NCBI RefSeq assembly: GCF_024139115.2
Contig: NW_026943465.1
Location: 32,987 to 96,986, forward strand
Reading direction: 5' to 3'
DNA from: Armigeres subalbatus
Taxonomy: Eukaryota > Arthropoda > Insecta > Diptera > Culicidae
DNA: 64,000 nt
Both the position numbers and the translations under genes were made by a program. The notes under the pieces are model-generated. The model searched no databases. It was not told the DNA's origin and worked only from the letters and a program-made list of their open reading frames with translations. This document shows positions 33,701 to 45,699 of the stretch, one piece after another (the first letter of the stretch is position 1; each line of letters begins with the position of its first letter).

Positions 33701-35770
33701 ATATTATATTGTTGAGAATGAAGATAACTATAAATTGTTCCGAGAAGAAAAGAACTTTCGCGAACCGATCCAGTTGGAGTTTTGCATAACAACAGCAATT
33801 TCAATTTCGGATTCAAAAGAAATGAACAAGCTATTTCATGGAAACTGGGTAAACGCGTTAGAAATGGGATGAATGTCAAACTAGCTCCGGAACGAATTCT
33901 AATGATGAGAGTTAAAGGGTCGAAATCGAGACCCTTTACAGATTTAAATGTTGTCTCTTGAGGTAATTTAGTGAGCAACTAAAAGCATACTAAATGCTCT
34001 AATCTTAAATCCAGACGACCAGTTCGCCACTAAACGCACATTTTAACGAGACCACTTTAAGAAGGCTGTGATCAGCTGAACAATTGAAAACACAAAGAAA
34101 TTCAATTTCAAAACTTCCGACTGCTTGAAGAAATTATTTCAATATTCACTTCTTCTCGCAAACAGGGCTGTCACCATAGCCGGCATGGTTGACATTGATG
34201 TATGCTAGCAAGTGGGGTGAATGGAAAGCATAGTTTCGTACGGAGGAGAGAGTTCAAAAATCAGAAAAACAAAATCAACATTCTAAGATTATTTTGCTGC
34301 ACGGAATCTGCAGTCTATTCTATAAACGATAGATTCTATCTATAAGCTAATGTTGTTGACTCGCATTTTACAGTCGAACTTTAGTGAGTTTTGTGACGAA
34401 ATAATTGATAGCATTGTTAATACTGGGAAAATGCTATTTAATTATATAGCCCTCACATAGATGCTAGTTACTATGATCCGGAAATCGCCCAACAATGCCC
34501 AACAATCACAAAATCAGTTCTGAGAATGAAGAGGGCCACAATTATGTATATACCCAAATGAATACGCAGGTTCCTCTAAGTTCAAAATAACCTCTGGTCA
34601 GTTGATCTTAGCGTAATGAAATCGAAATTGCCCATCGAGTACTTATTCTGGAACTGCTCGACATATAATCTAGTTCAGTCGACGCGGACGCTTGCAACCG
34701 GTTGCACGCCAGCTGGGCAGAGTCCTTTATTCATGTGTCCTGCACTGAATGTTGCCAGTCACAGCAACCAGCCAGCCAGCGGCAGCTCCATCATCGTCCG
34801 TGAGCAACAAGCTCGCATATAGAGGATGGGAACCGGAACCCGATACCCGTGATGATGTGCATGGCTGTATCATTTACGTCCTGGCAAGACCTGTCTCGTT
34901 TTTCAACTCTCCCGCCTACCATTCCGGACCAGTAAAATTGAAAATGGTACCTTGCTAGGTTTGTTGTTTGTTGTGGGTGGTCTTGAAGGCTGTTTCGCTG
35001 ACATTGGCGTGGTTGGAAGAGCAACTGCCAAAGGGTCTACATTTTACCATTTCGATCCATTTGTTCTATCAATTTAAAATTTAATACGTGATCATTTTTT
35101 CATTGATTTCAGACAAGAAGAAACCAATTCTTTGCAATAGTTTTACTCATTGTCCCGCTATAACACTTCGTAATATTCTTAGTATCATGACGTTTTACAG
35201 TTCTGATCCAAATTCAGCTGTATGTACTAAAATAAATCAATAATTCATCGTTGCGTTCAATCGCCAGTGCCATCTTCAGAAGTTGGAAAGCTCATTGGTT
35301 CGTGTAGTCTGATTCGTTCAATGTAAAGCAAACCAAAGGGCCTGATGATGTGGGTAAATCATGAGTGACGGAAACTTAAAGGCATTGTGAAAAGCAACAC
35401 TACGCTTTTCGCCGTGAAGATACAAAACGAACTAGGTATGTAGTGTGGAACGGTATTTTGCCCCAATTGATATCCTTATGAGACTTCCACTCATAAGGCA
35501 GTCCATACTGGGTCGATAAACAATGAGGACCACGATGTTCAATTTAACAATTATTAAATTTCAAACCAATCTACAAAACGTCGCTAATGTACTTCTAAAT
35601 ATTCTAGATACCAGTTCATTCCAGTAATGAGTGAGTAGATATCGATAATGAAACCAAAGTAATTCGGAAAAGTAATACCGTGGAGATAAAGCAGGTCTTT
35701 CCATCAGATAATCAACAACAGGAATCAACGAGGAATTATATACGACACAGAAAAGACGTGAAAGTACGAC
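30716..35770. other. Long gene-free stretch
   Basis: About 5 kb of mostly unique AT-rich sequence. A GC-richer patch at 34620-35030 has overlapping open frames on both strands without motifs. The longest frame, 164 codons on minus at 33484-33978, and an opposing plus frame at 33343-33678 both lack a recognisable domain. I cannot assign any of them. Confidence 0.4.
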
Positions 35771-35874
35771 CCAAGTAACACAGTTTGTATATGGAGTTAA
35801 AATGCATCTCAAGATATGTTGTTTATGTTTTGAGAAAAACATAAATTAATGATTTTGTGTGTGTTACTTCTACG
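35771..35874. mobile_element. Small MITE with AAGTAACACA ends
   Basis: AAGTAACACAGTTTG at the left and TGTGTGTTACTT at the right form short inverted repeats about 100 bp apart. The CCAAGTAACA word also occurs at 49148 and inverted at 50282, so it may mark a dispersed family. Short ends and the lack of a clear target duplication limit confidence. Confidence 0.4.
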
Positions 35875-36099
35875 AAGTTAAACGATTTACAATGATATGG
35901 AAATGCTAAAATCATCTTCAAACTTAGACGTACATGTTCATGATAGAATTAGAGGAAAGTATAGAATTGATAGTTCCGTTAGGATACGGAGGCATGAAGA
36001 ATGTTTTTATAGAAGTCAATTTGAAAGAGAGCGGAGGGCAATATTTGTGATGGCACATCGCACGACCTTCCTTCTGCCAAACTCCGCATGAAGGGGAGG

Positions 36100-36495
36100 G
36101 AAGAATATCAGTGTGGAAGCTCCACACTGGCGCGCCGTTTCCATGATTCGCGCTTCGTAGGCTACCTTTGCAGGATCCGTTTCGCCTAAGTTACGAAATC
36201 CGATGTCAGTTGATCAACTTACAGCTACTTCGCTCAAGGAGAGATGTCAAAGCTTATTGATCACCGATACCCTGCAGGGACTAATCGACGTGGAGCCATG
36301 TTGGAACAAAGACCTGAACGCCAGCACGCATGTTCGTAACAGCCATATGTTGAAGTGCATTTTCCTCGTACAAATTATGGTGATGGAGCCGCATCACTCT
36401 CGATTTTCTCGTCATACGGAGCATGTTACGCCGAAGATTTTCATTGTTCTTCGCAGACATAAACAGACGAAGACAATGACAATGCTTGTTTGAAT
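36100..36495 (+). pseudogene. Jockey-clade LINE, C-terminal relic
   Basis: Across frameshifts the plus strand reads YEIRCQLINLQLLRSRRDVK, ITDTLQGLIDVE, LNASTHVRNSHMLK and then FPRTNYGDGAASLSIF. This is the conserved end of Jockey/CR1-like LINE ORF2 (RL..L.LRRRD....F..DLL.G.ID...L, then F.RTNYG..EP...). The catalytic reverse transcriptase is absent upstream. It lies about 360 bp left of the large fold-back element and is unrelated to it. Confidence 0.7.
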
Positions 36496-37185
36496 GTTTT
36501 ATACCTACTTTATACCTACTATTGTTTAGTTGAGAGATTATATTTTATATTTTTCGTCTAGAAACACTCACCCTAAATGGTATCAGTAATTGTTAAATGT
36601 GATTTTTCTTACCAAAATTATGAAAAATGTCACGTAATGAAAAGTCGAAAATCCTGATTATTAGCAATAAACTGCCGAGAGCCGTTTTTCCTTAACCTTA
36701 GTAAGATGTTGGGGCATATGACCAAAACGAAACTTTAAAATAGAATAACTTTTACTTGATAATCCGATCGTTCTGAAATTTCTTGACTTTTAATATTTTG
36801 TGAAATGAAGCATCTGACATGAAAAAAGTATTTAAGGTAACAGGAACGGCCCCACAAAAAGTTAGAATAAGATGTTAGGGGTCATATTGACTCAGAAATG
36901 TAAATGCTTATAAAACAGTCAAATTATAACGAATTGCAAAGTTTATATACTGTCTGAAAGATAAACTCATCAATTTTGTGGCTGTGATGATATGTGGTTC
37001 TGGAGACAATGGCCACCGGAAACGACTTCCACGGGGACCTTGTCGGTCATTAAGGGAGCATAAAATCGCTCCATATATGCCATTCGATCGCTACTTCATA
37101 TATTCTCTAAAACGGTATTGTATGGTCCATGAGAGGCCTGACGAAAGTGGCCACTCCTGGTACATGCAAGTGCGCCCGGGAACCG

Positions 37186-38460
37186 CAGGAGGGGACATTT
37201 CCTTTTAGCACCAAAATATGTGCGGCGGCTCAGTCGTTATGATTTTCCACAAAATAGATGATAATGTGCCGAAATCGATATAAGACCACATTGGCCACCC
37301 TGCATGCAAAGTGCCCCGGGGAACCGCAGGAGGGGACATTCCTGTTTAGCACCAAAATATACCGTGCGGCAGCTCTGTCGTCATGATTTTCCAAAAATAG
37401 ATGATAATGCGCTTGAAATCGATATAAGACCACATTGGCCACTCCTGTACATACAAGGTGCCCTCGGGAACCCGCAGGAGGACATTTCCGTTTTAGCACC
37501 AAAATATGTCGGCTCTTTTGTCATGATTCTCCACCAAATAGATGTCATTGCGCTTGAAATCGATAAATGACCACATTGGCCACTCCTGACATGCAAGCGC
37601 CCGGAACCCGCAGAGTGACATTTCCGTTTTAACATCAAAAATGCCATGCGGCGGCTCTTTGTCATGATTTTCCACCAAACAGATGGTTTGGCTATGCGCT
37701 TGAAATCGATGAATGACACATTGGCCACCTTGGCACAAGCAAGGTGCCCCTGGTATTCCGAGAGAGGACATTTCCGTTTTATATCAAAATATGCCGTGCG
37801 GCGTCTCTTTCGTCATGATTTTCCACAAAATAGATGATTATGCGCTTGAAATCGATAAGTGACCCATTGGCAACGCCTGAACCTAAGGTAGGAACCCGTA
37901 GAAGGGACATTTCCATTTTACACAATATAAGCCATGCGGCGGCTTTTTGTGTTTTCCCATCGAACAGATGGACGTGCGCTCGAAATCGATAAGTGACCAC
38001 ATTGGCTACATTTGAAACCTCGAGACCCTCGAGAACACGTAGAAGATGGCATTTCCATTTTACACCACCATATGTCGTGCGGCGGCTCTTTCGTCGTGAT
38101 TTTCTCCAAATAGGTGCCCTCGAAATCGATTATTGACATATTGTTCACCCTTAGAACCTATGTGTGCCTAGCGTATAAGAGTACATTTCCATTTTAACAC
38201 CAAAATATGCCTGCGGTGGCTCTTTCTTTGTTATTTTCTACCATACAGATGGTCATGTGCTTGGAGTTGATTAGTGATATTGTCACTCTTGGAACCTTTC
38301 AGATGCCCTTGAACCGTAGGAGAGGACATTTTCATGGTTATATCAATGTACTGTGCCGCTTGCGGCAGCTCTATCTTCGTCTTATCATTGTCTACCCTGG
38401 CCACAAGTCTTCAAAAGCTGGTTATGGCTTGAAATTGTTCTTCATTTGAAATTGAGTATA
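37186..38460 (+). repeat. 140-bp tandem array, left arm of the fold-back element
   Basis: Units centre on GGGGACATTTCCGTTTTA, CAAAATATGCCGTGCGGCGG, TTCGTCATGATTTTCCAC and GAAATCGATAAGTGACCACA. GGACATTT marks start near 37191, 37331, 37481, 37617, 37766, 37905, 38047, 38182 and 38323, a spacing of about 140 bp. Overlapping open frames on both strands here are products of the repeat. Confidence 0.9.
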
Positions 38461-39889
38461 CTGAGTCAAATTAAAAAAAGTTCTGGGCTACTGTGATGAT
38501 TCCTTCGAAAGCTCTCAAAGATTTTCTATTCCGCATCTCGATATTACCATTAGTCGATGGTCCCTTCAATATTGATTCATAGAAGTTTGAGGTTTTCACC
38601 GATCGTGGACAATGATATGAAAACGCAACATTTTGATATAAAATAATCTCTTTTCTGTGAGACTCCTGCGGGTACCTTGTAGGTGGTAGATATTAAGTTC
38701 AGTATGAATGACCTATTTGATAGAAAAGAAAAAAGAGATTAATCCACCCAGCAGTGATGATGCCTTTCTCGTGCATTATAAAATATCTTTAAAGAATCAC
38801 ATTGGAAAGGTCAAAAAGCTCTTTAGTAGAATAGATTACATTTTTTCGATCATTTTGCATGTTTTTGCATTAGTTAAATGCATCGCCATCATTTTCGGAA
38901 AAAAATTTATGGTTTTAATTTTTTTCCAAGGGTCCCTTGGGAAAAACAATGATTTTCAATAATTCCGAAATGCAATGTCCGATCAAGCCAATTTTCATTA
39001 GCAAACAATGGAACTGCATTCCCGTGAATAAACTGTTTGAGTAAATCGGATAATGCTAAGTTCCAAAAGTGTGTCTACAAAATTTGTACACATACACACA
39101 CACATACATACATACATACACAATACAGACATCACCTCAGTTCGTCGAGCTGAGTTGATCGGTATATAACACTATGGGTCTCCAACCCTTCTATCAAAAA
39201 GTTCTTTTGAAGTAATCATATAGCCTTCGGTACAACTTTTTACGAGAAAGGAAAAAGATTAATCTACCTAGTGGTGATGGTGCCTTTATCGTTCTTTCAA
39301 AAGGGTTGAGAAATATATAAGAAAAGTCTAATATAACACTAACAGGTAGATAGCTCTTATTTTTCATATTTGTTCATTTCTAAAACTCTTTCTGAACGCA
39401 ACTTATTGCAAACCAATCGGATGAGCATATGCCAGAAAAGTGATTTTCCCATGTAGCTGCTGAATTAGTATTTTTGGCCATAACTTCGGAGCCCATAGTC
39501 CGATCTGGCCAATTTTCAATAGGAAACAATAAGGGATTTTCGTCGAATGCCATTCCACTGAGTACGTTTATGAAAAGTTCCTCAAAAGTGAGTTAGATTT
39601 TGTACAGACAATTTCAATGAATTCTTCAAGGCACCCACAATTCCGAAATTGGGCCTGGGTTCCCTGGCTGATATAGATTTCGAGCATTACCAACTATATG
39701 ATGGAAAATTATAGTGAAAGAGTTGCTGCACGGCATGTCTTAAGGCCGATGTCCACGAAAGTTTTTTTCACGTAAAGTTTTTTTTCAATAAACGTGTGCA
39801 TCTACATTTGATGCCGGATACTTGATGGACGCGGCGTCACGCAGCTTGAAACACGCTCGTCGGCATCGGCCCTAAGTAAGAGTAAGAGT
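38461..39889. repeat. Centre of the fold-back element with a duplicated 520-bp repeat
   Basis: Two tandem copies of a unit beginning GATTAATCCACCCAGCAGTG (about 38736) and GATTAATCTACCTAGTGGTG (about 39256) each continue into a CCGAT..GCCAATTTTCA word about 240 bp in. Between them is a CA/CATA microsatellite (39090-39122) and CATCACCTCAGTTCGTCGAG, a phrase I associate with mosquito interspersed repeats. No coding frame. Confidence 0.6.
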
Positions 39890-41440
39890 AAGAACGGAAA
39901 TGTCCTCTTCTATGAGCTCCACGGCGTACTTCATAGGTTCCAAAATGGAAAATGTGGTCACATTATTCGGTATAAAACGGAAATGTCACCATTACGGGTT
40001 CCCGTGGGCATCTCATTGGTTCCAAGAGGGCCAATGTGGTCTTTCATCGATTTCAGCGTAATCATCTATTTTGTGGAAAATCTTGACGAAAGAGCCGCCG
40101 CACGACATTTTCAAAAGAACGAAATGTCATCTTCTACGTGTTCTCCGAGGAGCCTCATGGGTTTCAAAGTAGCCAACGTGGTTCAAGAGTGGCCAAGGAT
40201 CACTATTAGATTTCGAGCGAATAACCATCTCTTTGGTGGGAAAACACACCGAAAGAGTACCGCTTGCATATTTCGGTGTTAAAACGGAAATATCCCATTC
40301 TACGGGTTCCTGGGGGCCTAGACTCCAAGAGCGGCCACGGTCAATTATCGATTTCAGCATAATCATCGGAGGAAAATCATAACGAAAGAGCTGTCGCATG
40401 ACATATTTTGGTGTAAAAACGAAAATACCTCTTTACGGATTCCCTGAGGGCACCCATAGGCTTCAAGAGTGGCCAATGTGGTCACTTATCGATTTCGAGC
40501 GCATAATCATCTATTTGTGGAAAATCATGATGAAAGAGCCGCAGCACGCACGTTTTGTGCCAGAACGGAAATGTCCTTCCTTCGGGTTCCTCAATTTTGA
40601 CAGGTGGAGGGCCAATGCAATCATTTATCGATTTTAGCGCATGACCATCTGTTTGGGAAAATCATGATAAAAGAGCCGCCACACGACATATTTTGGTTTT
40701 AAACGGAAATTTTCCTTTTACGGGTTTCCTGAGGGCACCTCATAGGCTCCAAGAGGGCCATATCGATTTCGAGGCATAATCATCTATTTTGTGGAAAATC
40801 ATCGCATGAGCCACCGCATGCATATTTTGAGTTAAAAAAGGTCCCTTTTACGGGTTAATTCTTTCTACGGGTTCCCAAGGGCACCTCATGAGTTCAAGAT
40901 GGCCAATGTGGTCCAATTATCGATTTCGAGCACATAATCATCTATTTTGTGGAAAATCATGACGAACGAGCTATCGCACGACATATTTTGTGTTAAACGG
41001 AAATGTCCCTTTACGGGTTCCACGGGATCACTCATAGGCTCCAAGAGTGGCCAATGTGGTCACTTAGCGATTTCAAGCGCATTATCATATATTTTAAAAA
41101 CCGCAACAGAGCCGCCGCACGGTATATTTTGGTAAGAACGAAATGTCCTCCCGGGTTCCCGGGGCACCTTGCATGTACCAGGAGGGCAATGTGGTCTTTT
41201 ATCGATTTCAAGCGCATTATCATCTATTTGGTAGAGAATCATGACAAAAGAGCTGCCGACGGCATAGTTAAAAACGGAAATTTCCTCCGATCCTGGCGCA
41301 CCTTGCATCTATCAGAGTGGCCAATGTGGTCACTATCGATCTCAACGCATAACTATCTGTTTGGTGGAAAATCATGACGAAAGAGCGCACGGCATGGTGC
41401 TACGAAATGTCCCTCCTGTGGGTTCCCTGGGGCACCTTGC
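39890..41440 (-). repeat. 140-bp tandem array, right arm of the fold-back element
   Basis: Reverse-complement units (AACGGAAATGTCC, TTACGGGTTCCC, CAATGTGGTCACTTATCGAT) recur near 39898, 39977, 40123, 40281, 40421, 40565, 40703, 40835, 40997, 41138, 41274 and 41404. Spacing is again about 140 bp except at the first pair. Unit number differs from the left arm. Confidence 0.9.
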
Positions 41441-41748
41441 ATGTACCAGGAGGGCCACTTTCATCGGAAGCCCTCTCATGGACCATGTACATTACCGTTT
41501 TAGAGAATTAAAGAATTAGCGATCGAATGGCATATATGGAGCGATTTTATGTTCCCTGATATGACCGACAAGGTCCTGTGAAGTCGTTTCGGTGGCCATT
41601 GTCTCCAGAACCAGCATATCACCACATAGCCACAAAATTGATGAGTTTATCTTTCGAACGGTATATAAACTTTGCGTTATAATTTGACTGTTTTATACAT
41701 TTACTTTCTGGGTCAATATGACCCCAACATCTTATTCGTAAGTTTTTT

Positions 41749-42028
41749 CTATATCGAGAAGGTTAATATCATAAAAAATAAGCATCGGAAGATTTGGTCC
41801 AGAATGTCTAAAGGATCTCTAGAAAATCAATACAGTGAGTTTCTCTTACTCGAATCCAAGGGACCATCGAGTTTGGAGGTATAGAGTAGGAATACATTTG
41901 TATTTTGTCACAAAATATCAAATACTTTTCATAACATGTAGAAATACTTATTTATTTATTCTGACTATTCACCTTTATCTGACCCATGTCTTAATGAAAG
42001 TAAATACGTAACTGAACGAAGTATAATG
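41749..42028. other. Unassigned spacer
   Basis: No gene recognised between the fold-back element and a SINE head. Confidence 0.4.
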
Positions 42029-42123
42029 ATTGCCTAGACCAGCTCCGGGAATCGAACCCAGCCATTCTCAGCATGGTCTTGCTTTGTAGCCGCGCGTCTT
42101 ACCTCTAGGCTAAGGAGGACCCC
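42029..42123 (-). mobile_element. Feilai-type SINE head, truncated
   Basis: On the minus strand it reads GGTCCTCCTTAGCC, GCGGCTACAAAGCAAGACCA, and box B GGGTTCGATTCCCGG up to GGTCTAGGCAA. The body and GAA tail are absent. Losing the 3' end is unusual for a retroposed SINE and suggests a later deletion. Confidence 0.78.
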
Positions 42124-42643
42124 AAAGAGTTATCTGCTGAAATAAAAAAAAACTGGGAATTGAGAAGAACTTCCAGCGGAAACTAAAAAAATCTCTTGAA
42201 AATAGAGGAAAGTTTCCTCTCTCTTTCTAATGTGGGCCTCGTGATTATTCAGAAAAAGTCTTACCATTTCTAAACCAGGGGAAAATAAATCTACGTTCTC
42301 CTTCCATTCAAAGATAAAAGCATATGAAAATGGCGGAATTTTCTAAGGAAAATGCGTTTTCTAACGCCGTAAAACTTTGGAGATATATATTTGAGATAAT
42401 TTCAAACTAAAAAGTGATAAATAGGATGTTGATAATTTGTTGTCAGGCAATTTTGCTGAATGACGTTTAACCGTTTGGCATTATGTAATTGTGGAAGTAT
42501 TATGGAAGAAAGCTGTCTGCAATAATGTCAGGAGGTGTTAGATCTACTGCAGATCCAGTGACGCATTTCAAACTGTCTGGTAACTCACGTCCAGTCTGAG
42601 GTGACTTTCACTTGCAATACGCCCCGCTTGTTTATGTTACCAA
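42124..42643. other. Unassigned stretch
   Basis: No gene recognised; a short GGCCGAA-like relic (TTTAACCGTTTGGCA) lies near 42465. Confidence 0.4.
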
Positions 42644-42657
42644 TATCAATTGGATAA

Positions 42658-43418
42658 TAAGAGGGAGACAGCGAGGATTGGACTCACGATCAATACCAGC
42701 AAAACGAAGTACATGGTCGCTGGCAATCAACGTGGGTTAATTAGTGATGGTGGTAGTGAAATCGTTCTGGATGGTGAAAAATTATAAGTGGTAGAAGAAT
42801 TTGTGTATCTTGGAACATTAGTGACGTGCGAAAATGATGTTATCCGCGAGGTGAAAAGGCGTATTGCAGCTGCTAATAAGACTTATTACGGACTTCGTAA
42901 CCAGCTTAAGTTCCATAGTCTGCAAACGAAGACAAAGTTCACGCTGTATACTACTCTGATTCTTCCGATGGCTTTATACGGCCATGAAACATAGACGTTA
43001 AAGAAGGTTGATCGGAGAGCTTTCGGAGTGTTTGAGCGTAAGGTGTTGCGGACAATACTCGGCGGTAAACAGGAGAACGGTATCTGGCGGCGCCGCACGA
43101 ATCACGAATTGTACCAGGTGTACAAAGGGCTGGATATTATTAAGCTTATACAACATGGCAGACTACGGTGGGCTGGAAACGTTGTTCGTATGCCGCAAGA
43201 ACGTCAAGCGAAGAAAATATTTAGTAAAGAACCCGGAAGAGGCTGCAAGCTTCGTGGAAGGTCGCGTACACGATGGCTTTTTGCAGTTGAAGAAGACCTG
43301 AGGGCGCTCAATCTTCAGGGCGACTGGAAGTGATTGGCCCAGAATAGAGTCCAGTGGAGAAGGATACACCATTCGGCGTAGGATCATCGAAGAGCTGTAG
43401 CTCACTTGTGATACCATT
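42658..43418 (+). pseudogene. RTE-clade LINE (JAM1-like), 5'-truncated, with target duplication
   Basis: The insert reads ETARIGLTINTSKTKYMVAG (just past the reverse transcriptase catalytic motif), then VVEEFVYLGTLVTCENDV, REVKRRIAAANKTYYGLRNQ, LILPMALYGHE, FERKVLRTILGGKQENG, GRLRWAGNVVRMPQ and PGRGCKLRGRSRTRW. This is the thumb and C-terminal tail of an RTE-type ORF2. Two in-frame stops interrupt it (TAA after GEKL, TAG after GHET). It is bounded by a perfect 14-bp direct repeat, TATCAATTGGATAA, at 42644-42657 and 43419-43432. Truncation at the 5' end with a target duplication is the normal product of LINE retroposition. The few stops point to a fairly young insertion. Confidence 0.9.
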
Positions 43419-43432
43419 ATCAATTGGATAAC

Positions 43433-44139
43433 AAACTTCCGGATTGTTTAATGCAGCGCGCATTTAGTTTTTGAATCATATAAAAAACATATTGAAACAA
43501 TTTCACAAAATTGATCTAATTTCGGATACATGAACTTAGGAAGCATCCACGAACAATTCACTTCACTCTTCAAGAGCTATTCTGAGCATTTCGTTGTTGA
43601 TCCATGTATTTATGATATTATCACACAGTCACATATATTTTACCAAAGACAACCGCGTATACAAACTATACAAACGATTTCGCGCACTCAATTTAGAAAC
43701 ACACCTTATAAAAGGTTACGCGTTAAATTTAAACTTCAGATCACTTAAACTTTTTCTCTTTTGGTACCTACCTACATATGCAAAATATAAACATCAGTCG
43801 AATCTTTTTCTGGCGAGAACAAACAAAAACGTGACAGCAAATTTAAAAGCAACCATCCGCGCGCATGGCTTGCTGCGACCCGTTTAACTCGACGTTTAAC
43901 CGTTTGGCCAAGTAATTGAAATTAGAAATACTAGAATAAAGTTTTTTTTAATCGAACGGTCAAAAGAAACTCCAATTCGACTTGTTTACAATTTGCATCC
44001 ATAAGAAGTTAGCAAAAAGTTCAAAATAATGATTCCAGTATTATTTTCACGATATCATGCATTTTCATACGTTGCCATTTCGACAGTTTTTCACTCCGCC
44101 GGTGTTTATAGGGTTGCTAGTTGAAATTATTTTCCTCAG
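43433..44139. other. Gene-free stretch
   Basis: Overlapping open frames at 43530-43887 lack motifs. A GGCCGAA relic (TTTAACCGTTTGGCC) lies near 43896. Confidence 0.4.
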
Positions 44140-44365
44140 ATTGTGAGCAGTAAAAAGTGAAAAATGGGAAGTGAGCCGTGTGAATTGCGAAATGTTAAGA
44201 GAGATGTGAAGAATGAGAGTAAGTGAGAAGTGAAAAATGCAAAGTAAAGAAAAGAAAGTGAAAAGTGAGAAATGGCTAGTGGGAAGTAGAAGAGTGAAGA
44301 GAGAAATGAGAAGTTTAAATTAAAAAGTAAAATGGGGTAAATGATAAGATATAAGCAAAAAGTGA
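44140..44365. repeat. GTGAGAAG minisatellite block
   Basis: Units such as AAAAGTGAGAAATGG and GAAGTGAGAAG. Its minus strand gives a 90-residue Phe/Leu/Ser-rich frame that is a repeat artefact. Confidence 0.75.
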
Positions 44366-44367
44366 AA

Positions 44368-44770
44368 TGATTATGCGCTTGAAATTGATAATTTACCACA
44401 TTGCCCACTTTTAGAACCTATGAGGTGCCCTCAGGGAACCCATAGCATGAGACATTTCCGCTTTAACACCAAGATATGCCGTTCGGCGGCTATTTCGTCC
44501 TGATTTTTCCACAAAAAAGATGATAATGCGCTCGAAATCGATAAGCGACCACATTGGCCACTCTTGGAACCTATGAGGTGCCCCCAGGGAACCCGTAGGA
44601 GGTTACATTTCCGTTTTAATACCGAAACCAATAAGTGACCACATTGTCCATTTTTTGGAACCTATGAGGCACCCACGGGGAGCTCATAGGAGGGGACATT
44701 TCCGTGTTTACTATTGTTTACTCACTCAAAATCGATTAGCGACCACATTAACCACTTTGGAAACCTATGA
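44368..44770 (+). repeat. Detached cluster of the 140-bp fold-back repeats
   Basis: About three units of the 140-bp family (GCGCTTGAAATTGATAA, CCTATGAGGTGCCCTCAGGG, GACATTTCCGCTTTAACACC) lie 2.6 kb beyond the fold-back element, in the same orientation as its left arm. They form a separate solo array with no inverted partner. Confidence 0.85.
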
Positions 44771-45689
44771 GGTGCCTCCGGCTTGGGTATTTTTGCTCTC
44801 AGACGATTATTACCATGCAGTTGGGGGGGGTTGTACTATGCTCATACACTTCTTCTAAAATTAGGGCCCTAGCTTATGCTAGTTCGCCGACTGGCTGGCT
44901 AATCCACTGCTACTCGAACCCTCAGCGGTTGTGCCACAAACCACTATGGTGAAAAGGGTGGCCATTAATCGGAAAATTTACTATCTCCAATTTGTCTAAT
45001 TTATATATCTTAAGAAAGTAAATACCCTAGATAAGGGAATCGGAAGATATTGAAGCGCTGTGTTTATTCAGTCAAAAGATATGGGCTAGTGAAGTGAAAA
45101 AAGGTGATAAAAATAAAAAAAAAATCATTCCTAACTTTGATTTGTATGTCATGAAGTCATTTTTTCTCTAAATATAATGTTTTATATACCATTTCAAAGA
45201 GTAAAACCTTAGCTTTCCGATAGATTGGTTTGTTTTGCACTCGAAGCTTAATATCAAAAAGTTGTTGAAGAAAAACTTTAATTATCATAACTCTTTGCTA
45301 TAAAATGGTCCCGCAAACCTAATGTCCCCAAATGTCCTCTGATTTGTAAATGGGGGATTGAAATATAACCCTAGTACCACCTTCTAGTGAGTGATTTGCT
45401 TGCACATATTAGCGCGTTTACAAGAACGCTGCAAGAACGAAGTTTTCTTGAAAATTGTGGTTTGTATTCTCTATACCTCGTTATGATTAGAAAATGAACA
45501 ACATTATTACTAGAAATATAGTTGTTTGCTATTTTATGCATGCTGTATTGGAAAAAAACAAAAAAAAAATACCGAAAAAAATTTAATTTTTTTGCGGTTC
45601 ACATTTTTGAAGGGTTAGCGATGGAGATTAAAGGGTTAAAAAAGGTTCTTAAATATTCCTGCACATAAAATATGTTGCATAGAAACAGT
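44771..45689. other. Gene-free stretch
   Basis: A weak box B-like word (GGTTCGAGTAGC on minus, near 44920) was not accepted as a tRNA. The rest is AT-rich and unassigned. Confidence 0.4.
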
Positions 45690-45699
45690 GTTCATTGAA

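Larger units (their letters stand above)
36856..41748. mobile_element. Large fold-back element, about 4.9 kb
   Basis: The outermost about 330 bp at left (36856-37185) return as a diverged reverse complement at right (41441-41748); shared words include CAGTCAAATTATAACG, AGATAAACTCATCAATTTTG and AATCGCTCCATATATGCCAT. Inside lie arrays of about 140-bp repeats, about nine units on the left arm and about twelve on the right in opposite orientation, around a 1.4-kb centre. The plan resembles fold-back (FB) elements of flies, whose long inverted repeats are made of tandem subrepeats. No transposase frame is present. A target duplication was not identified. Confidence 0.8.

Noticed and set aside
33484..33978. 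164-codon minus-strand open frame as a gene
   Set aside because: No recognisable domain, overlaps a plus-strand frame, no supporting signals.
37186..41440. CRISPR array
   Set aside because: Units are about 140 bp, adjacent and diverged without unique spacers, arranged as inverted arms; the organism is eukaryotic.
44136..44408. 90-residue Phe/Leu/Ser-rich frame resembling a membrane protein
   Set aside because: It is the minus strand of the GTGAGAAG minisatellite.
44860..44950. tRNA-like sequence on the minus strand
   Set aside because: A box B-like word is present, but no convincing box A, stems or repeat copy in the window.
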